Shown piece by piece: positions 41,979 through 50,369 of a stretch of 64,000 nucleotides of DNA; within the stretch, counting starts at the first letter, position 1; the number at the start of each line of letters is the position of its first letter. The DNA is from Streptomyces sp. McG3 (GTDB lineage: Bacteria > Actinomycetota > Actinomycetes > Streptomycetales > Streptomycetaceae), in assembly GCF_018619185.1 (NCBI RefSeq), contig NZ_JAAXYC010000002.1, forward strand, positions 32,562 through 96,561, in the 5' to 3' direction. The notes beneath the pieces are model-generated. The model searched no databases. It saw only the letters and a list, made by a program, of their open reading frames with translations, and had not been told where the DNA came from. The position numbers were made by a program, and so were the translations under genes.

Positions 41979-43040
41979 CTACCGGAGGTTCGCCCGTACC
42001 AACAGGTAGACGAGGAACGGTCCCCCGATCACCGCGGTGACCACCCCGACCGGCAGACCGATCGGCAGCGCCGCGCGGGCGACCAGGTCCGAGCCGATCA
42101 GCAGCAGCGCGCCCACCAGGCCGGAGGCGATCAGCGGCGGGGTGGACCAGCGCGCCAGACGCATCGCCACCTGCGGTGCCACCAGGGCGACGAACGGCAC
42201 CGGACCGGCCGCGCTCACCCCCACCGCGGCCAGCAGGACGGCACAGAGCAGCAGGACGGCCCGAACCCGCGTGAACCGTACGCCCAGCCCGGCGGCGACG
42301 TCGTCGCCGAGGTGCATGGGCTTGAACGGGAAGGCCACCGCGGCCACGACGACGAGCAGGACGAGCGTGCACCAGAACGCCACCCGGACCTCGTCCCAGC
42401 TCCGGTTGTCCAGCGAGCCGATCAGCCACACCTGGGCGCGCGCCACGTCCCGGATGTCGGCGGAGGCCAGCAGCCACACCGTGACGGCCTGCATCGCCGC
42501 GGTGACGGAGATGCCGATGAGGATGAGCCGGAAGCCGTCGATCCCGCGTCGCCAGGCGAGGAAGTACACCAGCAGCCCCGTGCCGAGGCCGCCCAGGAGG
42601 GCCGCCGAGGAGAGCCCGACCGAACCGGTGATCGCCGCGGCGGTGCCGCCCGTCGTCGTCACCAGGAACACCGCGACGGCGCCGGCTCCGGTGGTGATCC
42701 CCAGGATGTCCGGGCTGGCGAGCGGATTGCGGGCCACGGACTGTGTGATGGCCCCGGAGAGGCCCAGCGCGATGCCCACGATGAGACCGGCCAGCGCCCG
42801 GGGCATCCGGAGGTCCATGACCACGAACGCGTCGACCGGTTCGCCCCGGCCGAAGAGGGTGGCGATGACCCGGGAGAGGCCGATGGGAAAGTCACCGACG
42901 GCGATGGACAGGCAGAAGACCAGGAAGGCCGCCACCGCGAGCACCAGCGTGACCAGTACGAGCCAGGGACGCCAGACGAACGACACCCGGCCGAGCCGCA
43001 CGCCCGGCGGCATCGGCGCTCGCACTTCGGTTCCGCTCAT
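41979..43040 (-). CDS. cchD: Ferric-siderophore permease (FecCD family)
   Basis: 353 residues from the ATG at 43040, chosen because AGGAG lies just upstream. Three further in-frame starts exist upstream (ATG at 43061, ATG at 43082 overlapping the cchC stop as ATGA, and GTG at 43106). They lie in a 21-bp tandem repeat, so the true N-terminus is uncertain. About nine to ten membrane helices. FecCD landmarks are LRMPRALAGLIVGIALGLSGAITQSVARNPLASPDILGI near the N-terminus, GAAGPVPF-like text (SAAGPVPFVALVAPQVAM) and the C-terminal LPIGLPVGVVTAVIGGPFLVYLL. It pairs with CchC to form the membrane channel for ferric coelichelin. Confidence 0.92.
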   Translation of the reverse strand: MSGTEVRAPMPPGVRLGRVSFVWRPWLVLVTLVLAVAAFLVFCLSIAVGDFPIGLSRVIATLFGRGEPVDAFVVMDLRMPRALAGLIVGIALGLSGAITQSVARNPLASPDILGITTGAGAVAVFLVTTTGGTAAAITGSVGLSSAALLGGLGTGLLVYFLAWRRGIDGFRLILIGISVTAAMQAVTVWLLASADIRDVARAQVWLIGSLDNRSWDEVRVAFWCTLVLLVVVAAVAFPFKPMHLGDDVAAGLGVRFTRVRAVLLLCAVLLAAVGVSAAGPVPFVALVAPQVAMRLARWSTPPLIASGLVGALLLIGSDLVARAALPIGLPVGVVTAVIGGPFLVYLLVRANLR

Positions 43041-43100
43041 GGGCTCCTGGACTTCCCTCATCTGCTCGTGAACCCGCCTCATGCGCTCTTGAACTTTCCT
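43038..43100 (-). repeat. Three 21-bp tandem repeats, each holding a start codon
   Basis: Units 43038-43058, 43059-43079 and 43080-43100. Read on the minus strand each ends in GAGC, two more bases and an ATG, and has AGG at its start. If translated in the cchD frame they give three heptapeptides, RKVQERM, RRVHEQM and REVQEPM. The stop codon of cchC lies at the junction of the upper two units. The array therefore sits exactly on the cchC/cchD translational junction. Confidence 0.85.
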
Positions 43101-44137
43101 CGCCACACCAGGAGCGCGAAGAACGGGGCTCCGAGAAGGGCGACGACGACGCCCGCTTCCAGCTCTCCCGGCCGCACGACCAGGCGGCCCACGATGTCGC
43201 AGACCAGCAGCACGCCGGCGCCGAGCAGCCCCGCGTACGGCACCAGCCAGCGGTAGTCGGGGCCGGTCAGATAGCGGGCCACGTGGGCCACCATGAGCCC
43301 GAGGAACGCGATGGGGCCACTCGCCGCGGTGGCGGCCCCCGCCAGCAGCGTGATGGCGACGATGCCGATGGTCCGGCTCACCGCGATGTTCACTCCCAGG
43401 CCGCGCGCGACGTCGTCGCCCAGGTTGAGCAGGTTGAGGGCGGGCAGCGTGATCAGCGCCAGGACGAGCCCGACGGCGATGAACCCCGTCACCGGCCAGA
43501 TGACGTCGAAGCCGACGCCGGCGACAGAACCCGCGTTCCAGAACCGCAGCGCGTTCAGCGACTTCTGGTCGGACAGGGCCACCGCCGTGGTCATCGCCGC
43601 GAGGAACACCGTGACGCCCTGCCCGGCCAGAGCGAGGGTCAGGGGGTTGCCCGCGCCCCTGCCGATACTGGCCAGGCCGAAGACGACGACGCCGGCGATC
43701 CCCGCGCCCACGAAGGCGAACCAGACGTACTGGAACGGGTCGGTGAACCCGAACAGGGCGATGACCGACACCACGGCGAAGGAGGCTCCGGCGTTCACGC
43801 CCAGCAGTCCCGTGTCGGCGATCGGGTTGCGGGTGTACCCCTGGATCAGCGCACCGCCCACGCCCAGGGCCAGACCCGCCACGATCGCGAGGACCGTGCG
43901 GGGCACGCGCACGGTCTGCACGATGAGCCGGATCTCGGTGAGCTTCTGGTCGGGCTCGGGGTCCGCGAACAGCCCGTGCCAGACCTCGGTGGGGCTCAAC
44001 GCGCGCGCCCCGACGGCCAAGGAGACCGCTGCCGCGATCACCAGGGCCGCCGCGAGGACGCCCAGCCCGACGACCCGCCGTCGGCGGGTGTCGGTCGTCC
44101 CCCCTGGCACGGGGCGCTCCACCTCAGTCGTGAACAT
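43079..44137 (-). CDS. cchC: Ferric-siderophore permease (FecCD family)
   Basis: 352 residues from the ATG at 44137 (MFTTEVERP). An upstream ATG at 44191, 17 bases after the cchB stop, would add 18 residues and cannot be excluded. FecCD landmarks are VRVPRTVLAIVAGLALGVGGALIQGYTRNPIADTGLLGV, LGVNIAVSRT, ASGPIAFLGLMVAHVARYLTGPDYR and the C-terminal ELEAGVVVALLGAPFFALLVWR. Nine to ten membrane helices. It forms a heteromeric channel with CchD and is transcribed in the cchB-C-D-E operon. Confidence 0.92.
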   Translation of the reverse strand: MFTTEVERPVPGGTTDTRRRRVVGLGVLAAALVIAAAVSLAVGARALSPTEVWHGLFADPEPDQKLTEIRLIVQTVRVPRTVLAIVAGLALGVGGALIQGYTRNPIADTGLLGVNAGASFAVVSVIALFGFTDPFQYVWFAFVGAGIAGVVVFGLASIGRGAGNPLTLALAGQGVTVFLAAMTTAVALSDQKSLNALRFWNAGSVAGVGFDVIWPVTGFIAVGLVLALITLPALNLLNLGDDVARGLGVNIAVSRTIGIVAITLLAGAATAASGPIAFLGLMVAHVARYLTGPDYRWLVPYAGLLGAGVLLVCDIVGRLVVRPGELEAGVVVALLGAPFFALLVWRGKFKSA

Positions 44138-44208
44138 GTCGAGGAACGATATCCCTTTGATCGGAGCGGTCCCGCGGGGCCCGCCCGGCATGATCCAAAC
44201 GAGAGGCC

Positions 44209-45567
44209 CTAGGGCAGGGTGGCGCCGCCGGCCCCCTCCGGCACCGGCCGGGACTCGTCGGAGGTGGACTTGACCCGGCGGTCGAGCAGGGAGTCCAGGA
44301 TCTCGCCGACCCGTATCGCGGTGTTGGAGAGCAGCGAGGTGGTGATGCCGTGCGTGTGCTCCGTACCGCCCTGGAGGTAGATGCCGCAGCGCAGGCCGGG
44401 GTCGGTCACGATCCGGTAGTCGCGCTCGACCCGTACGCGGCCGGCGGCATCACGCGAGCAGCGCTCTGCGACCTCGCCGAGGACCCCGAGCGGGTCGGCG
44501 GGGCTGTATCCGGTGGCGAACACCACGACGTCGGCGTCCAGTTCCGACTCCTCGTCGGTCACCAGGGATTTCACGGTCGTCCGGACCCCGTCGGCTCTCT
44601 CCTCGACTCCGGTGACCCGGGAGACGTTGAGGAAGCGCAGCCGTTCGGTTCCCAGCACCTTCTCGCGGTACATCTGGCGGTAGAGGTCGTCGATCAGATC
44701 GATGTCCACGACGGAGTAGTTGGTGTTGCCGTGGTAGGCCATCAGCCGGCTCTTGACCTCCTCGGGGGCGGCGAAGTAGTCGTCGACCGCTTCGGGGTCG
44801 AAGATCCGGTTGGCGAAGCTGCTGTCGTCGGCGGGGCTGTAGCCGTAGCGGGAGAAGACCGCGCAGACCTCCGCGTCCGGGAAACGGCGGTGCAGATAGG
44901 CGACGTTCTCGGCGGCACTCTGGCCGGCGCCGACGACGACGAACCGCGAGGGCGAGGCGTTCTCCAGGCCGTCGACCTTCCGTAGCAGGTCGGAGTTGTG
45001 CCAGACGCGTTCCCCGCGTTCCACACCCTCGGGCATGAGGGGGCGCAGCCCGGTTCCGATGACGAGGTTGCGGGCCCGGTGGACAGCCAGCCCCTCGCCG
45101 GACCGGACGGTCACGTCGAGGTACTCCACCGTCCCGTCGTGCACGAACGGTGCGACGGCGACGACCTCGTGGCCGTAGGAGACCAGGTCGTCGACCTTGG
45201 CCGCGGCCCACTCGAAGTAGTCGTGGAACTCCACCCGCAGCGGGAAGAGGTTCTTGTGGTTGATGAAGTCGATCAGCCGGCCCTTGCTCTGCAGGTAGCA
45301 GAGGAAGCTGAACTCGCTGGTTGGGTTCCGCAGCGTCACCAGGTCCTTGAGGAAGGAGACCTGCATGGTGGCGTCGTCGATGAGCATGCCGCGGTGCCAG
45401 CCGAAGCTCGCCTGCTGCTCGAAGAAGTGGGCGGTGACCGAATCCTGCCTGCCGACCTTGCTGTTGTGCTCGCTGAGCGCGATCGCCATGGCCACATTCG
45501 ACGGGCCGAAGCCGATGCCGATGAGGTCGTGGACCAGTGGTGTGTCGCCAGGAAGAACCTGTGACAT
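44209..45567 (-). CDS. cchB: L-ornithine N5-monooxygenase
   Basis: 452 residues, a flavoprotein of the SidA/PvdA/IucD family. It hydroxylates the side-chain nitrogen of ornithine with NADPH and oxygen, providing the hydroxamate precursor of coelichelin. FAD site GIGFGPSN at the N-terminus, substrate region QVSFLKDLVTLRNPTSEFSFLCYL, NADPH site VVGAGQSAAE, and the C-terminal ATGYSPADP motif are all visible. The ATG at 45567 is preceded by an iron box about 90 bases upstream. It is the first gene of the cchB-C-D-E operon and divergent from cchA. Confidence 0.95.
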   Translation of the reverse strand: MSQVLPGDTPLVHDLIGIGFGPSNVAMAIALSEHNSKVGRQDSVTAHFFEQQASFGWHRGMLIDDATMQVSFLKDLVTLRNPTSEFSFLCYLQSKGRLIDFINHKNLFPLRVEFHDYFEWAAAKVDDLVSYGHEVVAVAPFVHDGTVEYLDVTVRSGEGLAVHRARNLVIGTGLRPLMPEGVERGERVWHNSDLLRKVDGLENASPSRFVVVGAGQSAAENVAYLHRRFPDAEVCAVFSRYGYSPADDSSFANRIFDPEAVDDYFAAPEEVKSRLMAYHGNTNYSVVDIDLIDDLYRQMYREKVLGTERLRFLNVSRVTGVEERADGVRTTVKSLVTDEESELDADVVVFATGYSPADPLGVLGEVAERCSRDAAGRVRVERDYRIVTDPGLRCGIYLQGGTEHTHGITTSLLSNTAIRVGEILDSLLDRRVKSTSDESRPVPEGAGGATLP

Positions 45568-45656
45568 GTCACTCCCATTCGTCTGGGAAAGTCGCCTGTC
45601 AGGCGTGGGGGTTGATGGCGAAAGGCGGGCAGGCCGACGGAACCGCCCACTTCGAC

Positions 45657-45675
45657 TTAGGTGAGCCTAAGCTGA
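45657..45675 (-). promoter_or_regulatory. Iron box of the cchB-C-D-E operon
   Basis: On the minus strand TCAGCTTAGGCTCACCTAA (45675-45657) agrees with the consensus TTAGGTTAGGCTCACCTAA at 17 of 19 positions, the best iron box in the window. Confidence 0.88.
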
Positions 45676-45761
45676 CTAACAAGCCTTGTCGATAGGGCAA
45701 ATGAGATGACAGTGCGCTGATGGTCCGTCACTCATGCCCGACAGCATGCAGTGTTGCCGAC

Positions 45762-45780
45762 TCAGGTGAGGCTTGCTTTA
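45762..45780 (+). promoter_or_regulatory. Iron box of cchA
   Basis: TCAGGTGAGGCTTGCTTTA matches 13 of 19 consensus bases. It lies about 35 bases before the cchA start and about 86 bases from the cchB box, so the divergent genes have separate sites. Confidence 0.6.
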
Positions 45781-45815
45781 CTTGCCCGGCCCATCCCTGC
45801 CCCGAGGAGGAACCC

Positions 45816-46763
45816 ATGCGGGTCGTCATGTTCGGTTACCAGACCTGGGGGCACCGCACCCTGCAGGCCCTCCTCGAATCCGAGCACACGGTGGTGCTGG
45901 TCGTGACGCACCCCAGGAGTGAGCACGCGTACGAGAAGATCTGGAGCGACTCCGTCGCCGATCTCGCCGAGGAGCACGGGGTCCCCGTCCTGATCCGCGA
46001 ACGCCCCGACGACGAGGAGCTGTTCGAGCGCCTCAAGGAGGCGGACGCGGACATCATCGTGGCCAACAACTGGAGGACCTGGATACCGCCGCGCATCTTC
46101 GGCCTCCCCCGCCACGGCACGCTGAACGTCCACGACTCGCTGCTGCCGAAGTACGCCGGATTCTCGCCCCTGATCTGGGCGCTGATCAACGGCGAGAGCG
46201 AAGTCGGCGTCACCGCGCACCTGATGGACGACGAACTCGACGCCGGCGACATCGTCCGCCAGGAGGCGATCGCGGTCGGCCCGACGGACACCGCCACCGA
46301 TCTCTTCCACCGCACCGTCGACCTCATCGCCCCGGTCACCATCGGCGCACTCGCCCTCATCGCCTCCGGGCGGACCGAGTTCACCCCGCAGGACCGGTCG
46401 AAGGCGACCTTCTTCCACAAGCGCGCGGCCGAGGACATCCGCATCGACTGGAACTGGCCCGCCGAGGATCTCGAACGGCTGATCCGCGCCCAGTCCGCCC
46501 CTTACCCCTGCGCCTTCACCTTCCACCGGGGGCGGCGGCTGGAGGTCCTCTCCGCCGTCGTGTCCCAGAACCGCTACGGCGGCACACCCGGCCGGGTGTT
46601 CTACCGGGAGGGCGAGGGCGTGGTGATCGTCGCCGGGGCCGACGCCCGCACGGGCCGCAACCACGGCCTCGCGATCACGCGCGTACGGACCGAGGACGGC
46701 CGCGAGCTGCCCGCGACCGAGTACTTCACCTCGATGGGCGGCTACCTCACCGGCCGCCCCTGA
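45816..46763 (+). CDS. cchA: Hydroxyornithine N-formyltransferase
   Basis: 315 residues, methionyl-tRNA-formyltransferase-like. It uses formyl-tetrahydrofolate to formylate N5-hydroxyornithine, giving the formyl-hydroxyornithine activated by CchH module 1. The catalytic triad is visible as ANNW (Asn), NVHDSLLPKYAGFSP (His in the HxSLLP-type motif) and DAGDI (Asp). The C-terminal domain has the family fold (IRAQSAPYPCAFTFHRGRRL). GAGGAGG at 45804-45810 supports the ATG. Divergent from cchB with iron boxes between. Confidence 0.95.
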   Translation: MRVVMFGYQTWGHRTLQALLESEHTVVLVVTHPRSEHAYEKIWSDSVADLAEEHGVPVLIRERPDDEELFERLKEADADIIVANNWRTWIPPRIFGLPRHGTLNVHDSLLPKYAGFSPLIWALINGESEVGVTAHLMDDELDAGDIVRQEAIAVGPTDTATDLFHRTVDLIAPVTIGALALIASGRTEFTPQDRSKATFFHKRAAEDIRIDWNWPAEDLERLIRAQSAPYPCAFTFHRGRRLEVLSAVVSQNRYGGTPGRVFYREGEGVVIVAGADARTGRNHGLAITRVRTEDGRELPATEYFTSMGGYLTGRP

Positions 46764-46772
46764 TCCGGGGCG
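46755..46772 (+). terminator. Hairpin over the cchA stop codon
   Basis: CGCCCC (46755-46760) pairs with GGGGCG (46767-46772); the stop codon TGA lies in the 6-base loop. Modest stem. Confidence 0.4.
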
Positions 46773-47272
46773 AGCGGGCCGCCGCCCGGCTCCCGCTCAG
46801 CGGACCGGGCCGGCGCGCGGGGCCGTCGAGGAATCGACGCGGACCAGGCGGTACCCCTTGAGCTCCGACTTCTTCTTCCGGCCCGGCGACATGGTCCGGC
46901 GGCGCGCGCTCCGCGTCCCTCGCGGCATACAGCCCGGCCACCACGGCCTCGGCCCAGGCATCCGGTCGCTCGCCCGCCGTGTCGCCCACCGGCCGATCAA
47001 GGGACCGCTCCTCTCCCCCGACATGAGTTGTTTAAGGTGCAACCTTATGCGTGATGTCCGCGGCGAGCGCGTCCGGGAGGACCGCCCGCCCACCGGGGCA
47101 GGGCACCGGCGGACGTCCCGGCCGCCCGGTCAGCCCGCCGTCGTCACGTCGCCCCGGGCCCGGGGGGTACGGCCGGAACAGCGGCCTGGACCGACGGACA
47201 CGTCCTTACCGACCCGTGACGTGTGCGCGCCGCGCCCGGCCCGACGGCTCGCCGGGCCCTAGCGTGGCGGTC
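46773..47272. other. Gene-poor region between the coelichelin cluster and the epimerase gene
   Basis: 500 bases without a convincing gene. On the minus strand a short open frame ends at 46797 with KGYRLVRVDSSTAPR, which recalls the C-terminal end of LacI-family regulators (LVVRxSTAPP). No LacI domain precedes it in any frame, so it may be a remnant or chance. A perfect palindrome lies at 47033-47047 (separate entry). The cluster boundary is therefore about here. Confidence 0.45.
47033..47047. promoter_or_regulatory. Palindrome TAAGGT-GCA-ACCTTA
   Basis: A perfect 6-bp inverted repeat with a 3-base spacer in an AT-rich patch. It looks like an operator for a small dimeric regulator (MarR/MerR type), but no regulator gene or clear target start adjoins it. 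It is the only AT-rich site in the gap. Confidence 0.5.
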
Positions 47273-48370
47273 ATGCGCGTACTGGTCACCGGCGGAGCCG
47301 GGTTCATCGGGTCACATGTCGTCGCCGCACTCGCCGCGGCCGGGCACGAGAGCGTGGTGCTGGACGCCCTGCTGCCCTCGGCCCACGCCGGCGGCACCCC
47401 TGCGCAACCGCCGGGCGACCGGGTGGTCGTCGGGGACGTCCGGGACCGGGAGGCGGTGGCGGACGCGCTGGCCGGGGTGGAGGCCGTGTGCCACCAGGCG
47501 GCCATGGTCGGCCTCGGCAAGGACTTCGCGGACGCCCCGCTGTACGTGGGGTGCAACGACCTCGGTACGGCGGTGCTGCTGGCGGAGATGGCCGCTGCCG
47601 GGGTCCGGGACCTGGTGCTGGCCGGGTCGATGGTGGTCTACGGCGAGGGCCGCTACGCCTGCTCCCGGCACGGCACGGTCCGCCCCGGGCCGCGCGCGGA
47701 GAGCGACCTGCGGGCGGGGAACTTCGAGCCGCGCTGCCCCGGCTGCGGGGCGGAACTGACGCCCGGCCTGGTGGCCGAGGACGCGCCCGTGGACCCGCGC
47801 AACGTGTACGCGTCGACGAAGCTGGCCCAGGAACACCTCGCCGCCGCGTGGGCACGGGCGACGGGCGGCCGGGCGGTGTCGCTGCGCTACCACAACGTGT
47901 ACGGGCCGGGGATGCCGCGCGACACCCCGTACGCCGGTGTCGCCTCGTTCTTCCGCTCGGCCCTGGCGCGCGGCGAGGCCCCCCGCGTCTACGAGGACGG
48001 GGGCCAACGGCGCGACTTCGTCCACGTCCATGATGTGGCGGCGGCGAACGCGGTGGCCCTGGAGGCGGTACGGGAGCGGCGGCCCGCGTCCTTCGCCGCG
48101 TACAACACCGGCAGCGGCGAGCCGCACACCATCGGGGAGATGGCCGCCGCGCTGGCCGGCGCGCACGGCGGGCCGGACCCGGTGGTGACCGGGGAGTACC
48201 GCCTCGGGGACGTCCGCCATGTCACGGCGGACTCGCGGGCGCTGCGCGAGGAACTGGGCTGGCGGCCCCGGGTCTCCTTCGCCGAGGGGATGGCGGACTT
48301 CGCGGCGGCCCCGCTGCGTGGTTCGGCGGCCGGCCGGGAGGCGAGCGCCGTCACGCTGTCGGGAGCGTGA
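47273..48370 (+). CDS. NAD-dependent sugar-nucleotide epimerase/dehydratase with zinc-ribbon-like insert
   Basis: 365 residues, extended SDR family. NAD site GGAGFIGSHVV at the N-terminus, catalytic YASTK (Tyr-xxx-Lys) near 185, and substrate region NVYGPGMPRDTPYAGVASFFRSAL. A Cys-containing insert EPRCPGCGAEL (about 160) is unusual for the fold, but known in a subgroup annotated as dTDP-rhamnose epimerases. The exact sugar is uncertain. Neighbours (GT2, DUF2064, GT-C-like genes) suggest a glycan pathway. Its last 20 bases overlap the end of the convergent sensor kinase gene. Confidence 0.88.
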   Translation: MRVLVTGGAGFIGSHVVAALAAAGHESVVLDALLPSAHAGGTPAQPPGDRVVVGDVRDREAVADALAGVEAVCHQAAMVGLGKDFADAPLYVGCNDLGTAVLLAEMAAAGVRDLVLAGSMVVYGEGRYACSRHGTVRPGPRAESDLRAGNFEPRCPGCGAELTPGLVAEDAPVDPRNVYASTKLAQEHLAAAWARATGGRAVSLRYHNVYGPGMPRDTPYAGVASFFRSALARGEAPRVYEDGGQRRDFVHVHDVAAANAVALEAVRERRPASFAAYNTGSGEPHTIGEMAAALAGAHGGPDPVVTGEYRLGDVRHVTADSRALREELGWRPRVSFAEGMADFAAAPLRGSAAGREASAVTLSGA

Positions 48371-49457
48371 CGGAGAAACAGCAACCGCCCTGTACGTTGC
48401 GCACCTCGGCGCGCCCGGCGTGCGCCTCGACGATGCCGCGCACGATGGCGAGGCCGAGGCCCGCGCCGGCGGGTGGGGTGCGGGCGTGGCTGCCGCGCCA
48501 GCCGGTGTCGAAGACCCGGGGCAGGTCCTCCTCCGGGATGCCGCCGCAGCTGTCGGTCACCGACAGCACGACACCGCCGTCGGAGCGGTGCGCCGCGACG
48601 GCCACGGTGCCGTCGGGCGGGGTGCGGCGGATGGCGTTGATCAGGAGATTGCCCAGGACCCGGCTCATCTCCTTGCCGTCCACCTCCACCGGCACCTCGT
48701 CGATCCGGTCGCCGATCAGCCGCACCCCGTGCTCACGGGCCAGTGGATCGACCCCGGCCAGCGCGTCGCCGACCAGGTCGTAGAGGGAGATCCGGGCCGG
48801 TGCCAGGGTGAGCGAACCGGCCTGGATCCGTGAGAGTTCGAACAGGTCGCCGACCATGCCGTTCATCCGCTCGACCTCGGTCCTTATCTGCCGCAGATAG
48901 CGCCCGGAGTCGGCGGCCATGCCGTCCTCCAGCGCCTCGGCCATGGCCCGCATCCCGGCGAGCGGGGTGCGCAGATCGTGGGAGATCCATGCGACGAGTT
49001 CGCGCCGCGAGGCCTCCAGAGCGCGTTCCCGCTCCCGGGAGCTGTCCAGCTTGGCACTGGTGGCGGCCAGTTCGCGGGCGAGTTCGGCCAGCTCGGCGGT
49101 GGGCTGCCCGGCGGGCGTCGCGAATGTGCCGCCGTCGCCGAACGACCGCGTGGCCAGAGTCAGTTCACGGCTGTGGGCCGCAACCCAGCGGCCCAGCAGG
49201 ACGGCGGTGGCCAGTGAGACCAGGGCAGCCATGGCGACGACGGTCGTGACGACGTAGAGGTCGTGGGACGAGAGGAACATCGCCCAGGCGACCGTCAGCG
49301 TCCCGGCGAGCATCGCCGTGACGGCCACCCCGGCGACGACGCTCAGCGAGACCACCAGCGACCGGTGCCGCAGGAGACGCAGGACGGCCGCGCCGAGGAG
49401 CCCGGCGGCCGCCGCGCCGAGAAAAGCGAAGAGCGCGATGAGCAGGACGTCCTTCAC
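48351..49457 (-). CDS. Two-component sensor histidine kinase
   Basis: 368 residues from the GTG at 49457, which overlaps the response regulator stop (GTGA). Three N-terminal membrane helices (LLIALFAFLGAAAAG; SLVVSLSVVAGVAVTAML; VVTTVVAMAALVSLATAVLL) leave almost no external loop, so it probably senses something in or at the membrane. A linker helix leads to the H-box WISHDLRTPLAG with the phosphorylated His. The N-box is NLLINAIRRTP, G1 DSCGGIPEEDL, and G2 GAGLGLAIV. It is the second gene of a two-gene operon with the OmpR-type regulator. Confidence 0.92.
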   Translation of the reverse strand: MKDVLLIALFAFLGAAAAGLLGAAVLRLLRHRSLVVSLSVVAGVAVTAMLAGTLTVAWAMFLSSHDLYVVTTVVAMAALVSLATAVLLGRWVAAHSRELTLATRSFGDGGTFATPAGQPTAELAELARELAATSAKLDSSRERERALEASRRELVAWISHDLRTPLAGMRAMAEALEDGMAADSGRYLRQIRTEVERMNGMVGDLFELSRIQAGSLTLAPARISLYDLVGDALAGVDPLAREHGVRLIGDRIDEVPVEVDGKEMSRVLGNLLINAIRRTPPDGTVAVAAHRSDGGVVLSVTDSCGGIPEEDLPRVFDTGWRGSHARTPPAGAGLGLAIVRGIVEAHAGRAEVRNVQGGCCFSVTLPTA

Positions 49458-50251
49458 CGCGAACGGCCCCCGGCCGGCGGCACGGGGGCGGTGGCCGCGC
49501 CCTCCTCCGTACGGTCCGCTTCGGCGTCCAGGCGGTAGCCCACGCCCCACACGGTGCGGATCAGCCGGGGGCGGGCGGGATCCGTCTCGACCTTGCCGCG
49601 CAGTCTGCGGATGTGGACGGTGACCGTCGACAGGTCGCCGAAGTCCCACCCCCAGACCTCCCGCATCAGCTCCTCCCGCCCGAACGCCTTCCCGGGGTGC
49701 CGGAGGAGGAAGGCGAGCAGGTCGAACTCCCGGAGCGTCAGGGCCAGTCCGCGCCCGTCACGGTAGGCCTGCCGGGCCGCCGGGTCGAGGCTCAGTCCGC
49801 CCCCGGACAGCGGGCCGGCCCCGTCCGTCGGTACGGCGGCCCGGGCGCGGCGCAGCACGGAGTCGACCCGCAGGACCAGTTCGCGCGGGCTGAACGGCTT
49901 GGTGACGTAGTCGTCGGCGCCGGTCTCCAGTCCGAGGACGCGGTCCTCCTCGTCACCGCGGGCGGTGAGCATGATGACGGGGACCGGGCCGTGCTCACGC
50001 ATCCGGCGGCAGACCTCGAACCCGTCCATGGCGGGGAGCATCAGATCCAGGACGACGAGGTCGGGCCGGTGTGCCGCGAACCGTGTCAGCGCGGCGGGGC
50101 CGTCGCCGGCCTGCTCGACGGTGTAGCCGGCGCGGTGCAGGTAGCCGACGACGACCTCGGCGACGGTGGGGTCGTCGTCCACGACGAGGACCCGGCCGCG
50201 CGCCCCTTGCTGGACGGGCTCCGGATGCCGGGCGGGCGGGGTGTTCTCCAT
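49454..50251 (-). CDS. OmpR-family response regulator
   Basis: 265 residues. Receiver domain (about 20-135) with VLVVDDDPTVAE, phospho-acceptor DLVVLDLMLP, conserved LTARG and DYVTKPFSPREL. The C-terminal winged-helix DNA-binding domain has LTLREFDLLAFLLRHPGKAFGREELMREVWG and STVTVHIRRLRGKVE. ATG at 50251 with GGAGG close upstream; sequence further upstream is low complexity. Divergent from the glycosyltransferase operon, which it may control; the spacer contains GTAAGAACCTG followed by a related CCCTGAATG, a possible binding site. Confidence 0.93.
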   Translation of the reverse strand: MENTPPARHPEPVQQGARGRVLVVDDDPTVAEVVVGYLHRAGYTVEQAGDGPAALTRFAAHRPDLVVLDLMLPAMDGFEVCRRMREHGPVPVIMLTARGDEEDRVLGLETGADDYVTKPFSPRELVLRVDSVLRRARAAVPTDGAGPLSGGGLSLDPAARQAYRDGRGLALTLREFDLLAFLLRHPGKAFGREELMREVWGWDFGDLSTVTVHIRRLRGKVETDPARPRLIRTVWGVGYRLDAEADRTEEGAATAPVPPAGGRSR

Positions 50252-50369
50252 GGCCTCCACTGTGGCACCCCCGCCCCGGGACACCCGGGGCCGACTGCCC
50301 CCATCCGGCCGATGTCCATGTTTCGTAAGAACCTGATGCCCTGAATGCCGGAGTTGTCTCCGTAGGGTG

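Noticed and set aside
46797..47093. LacI-family pseudogene
   Set aside because: Only the last ~15 residues recall LacI; no helix-turn-helix or sugar-binding domain in any frame. Left as a note in the intergenic entry.
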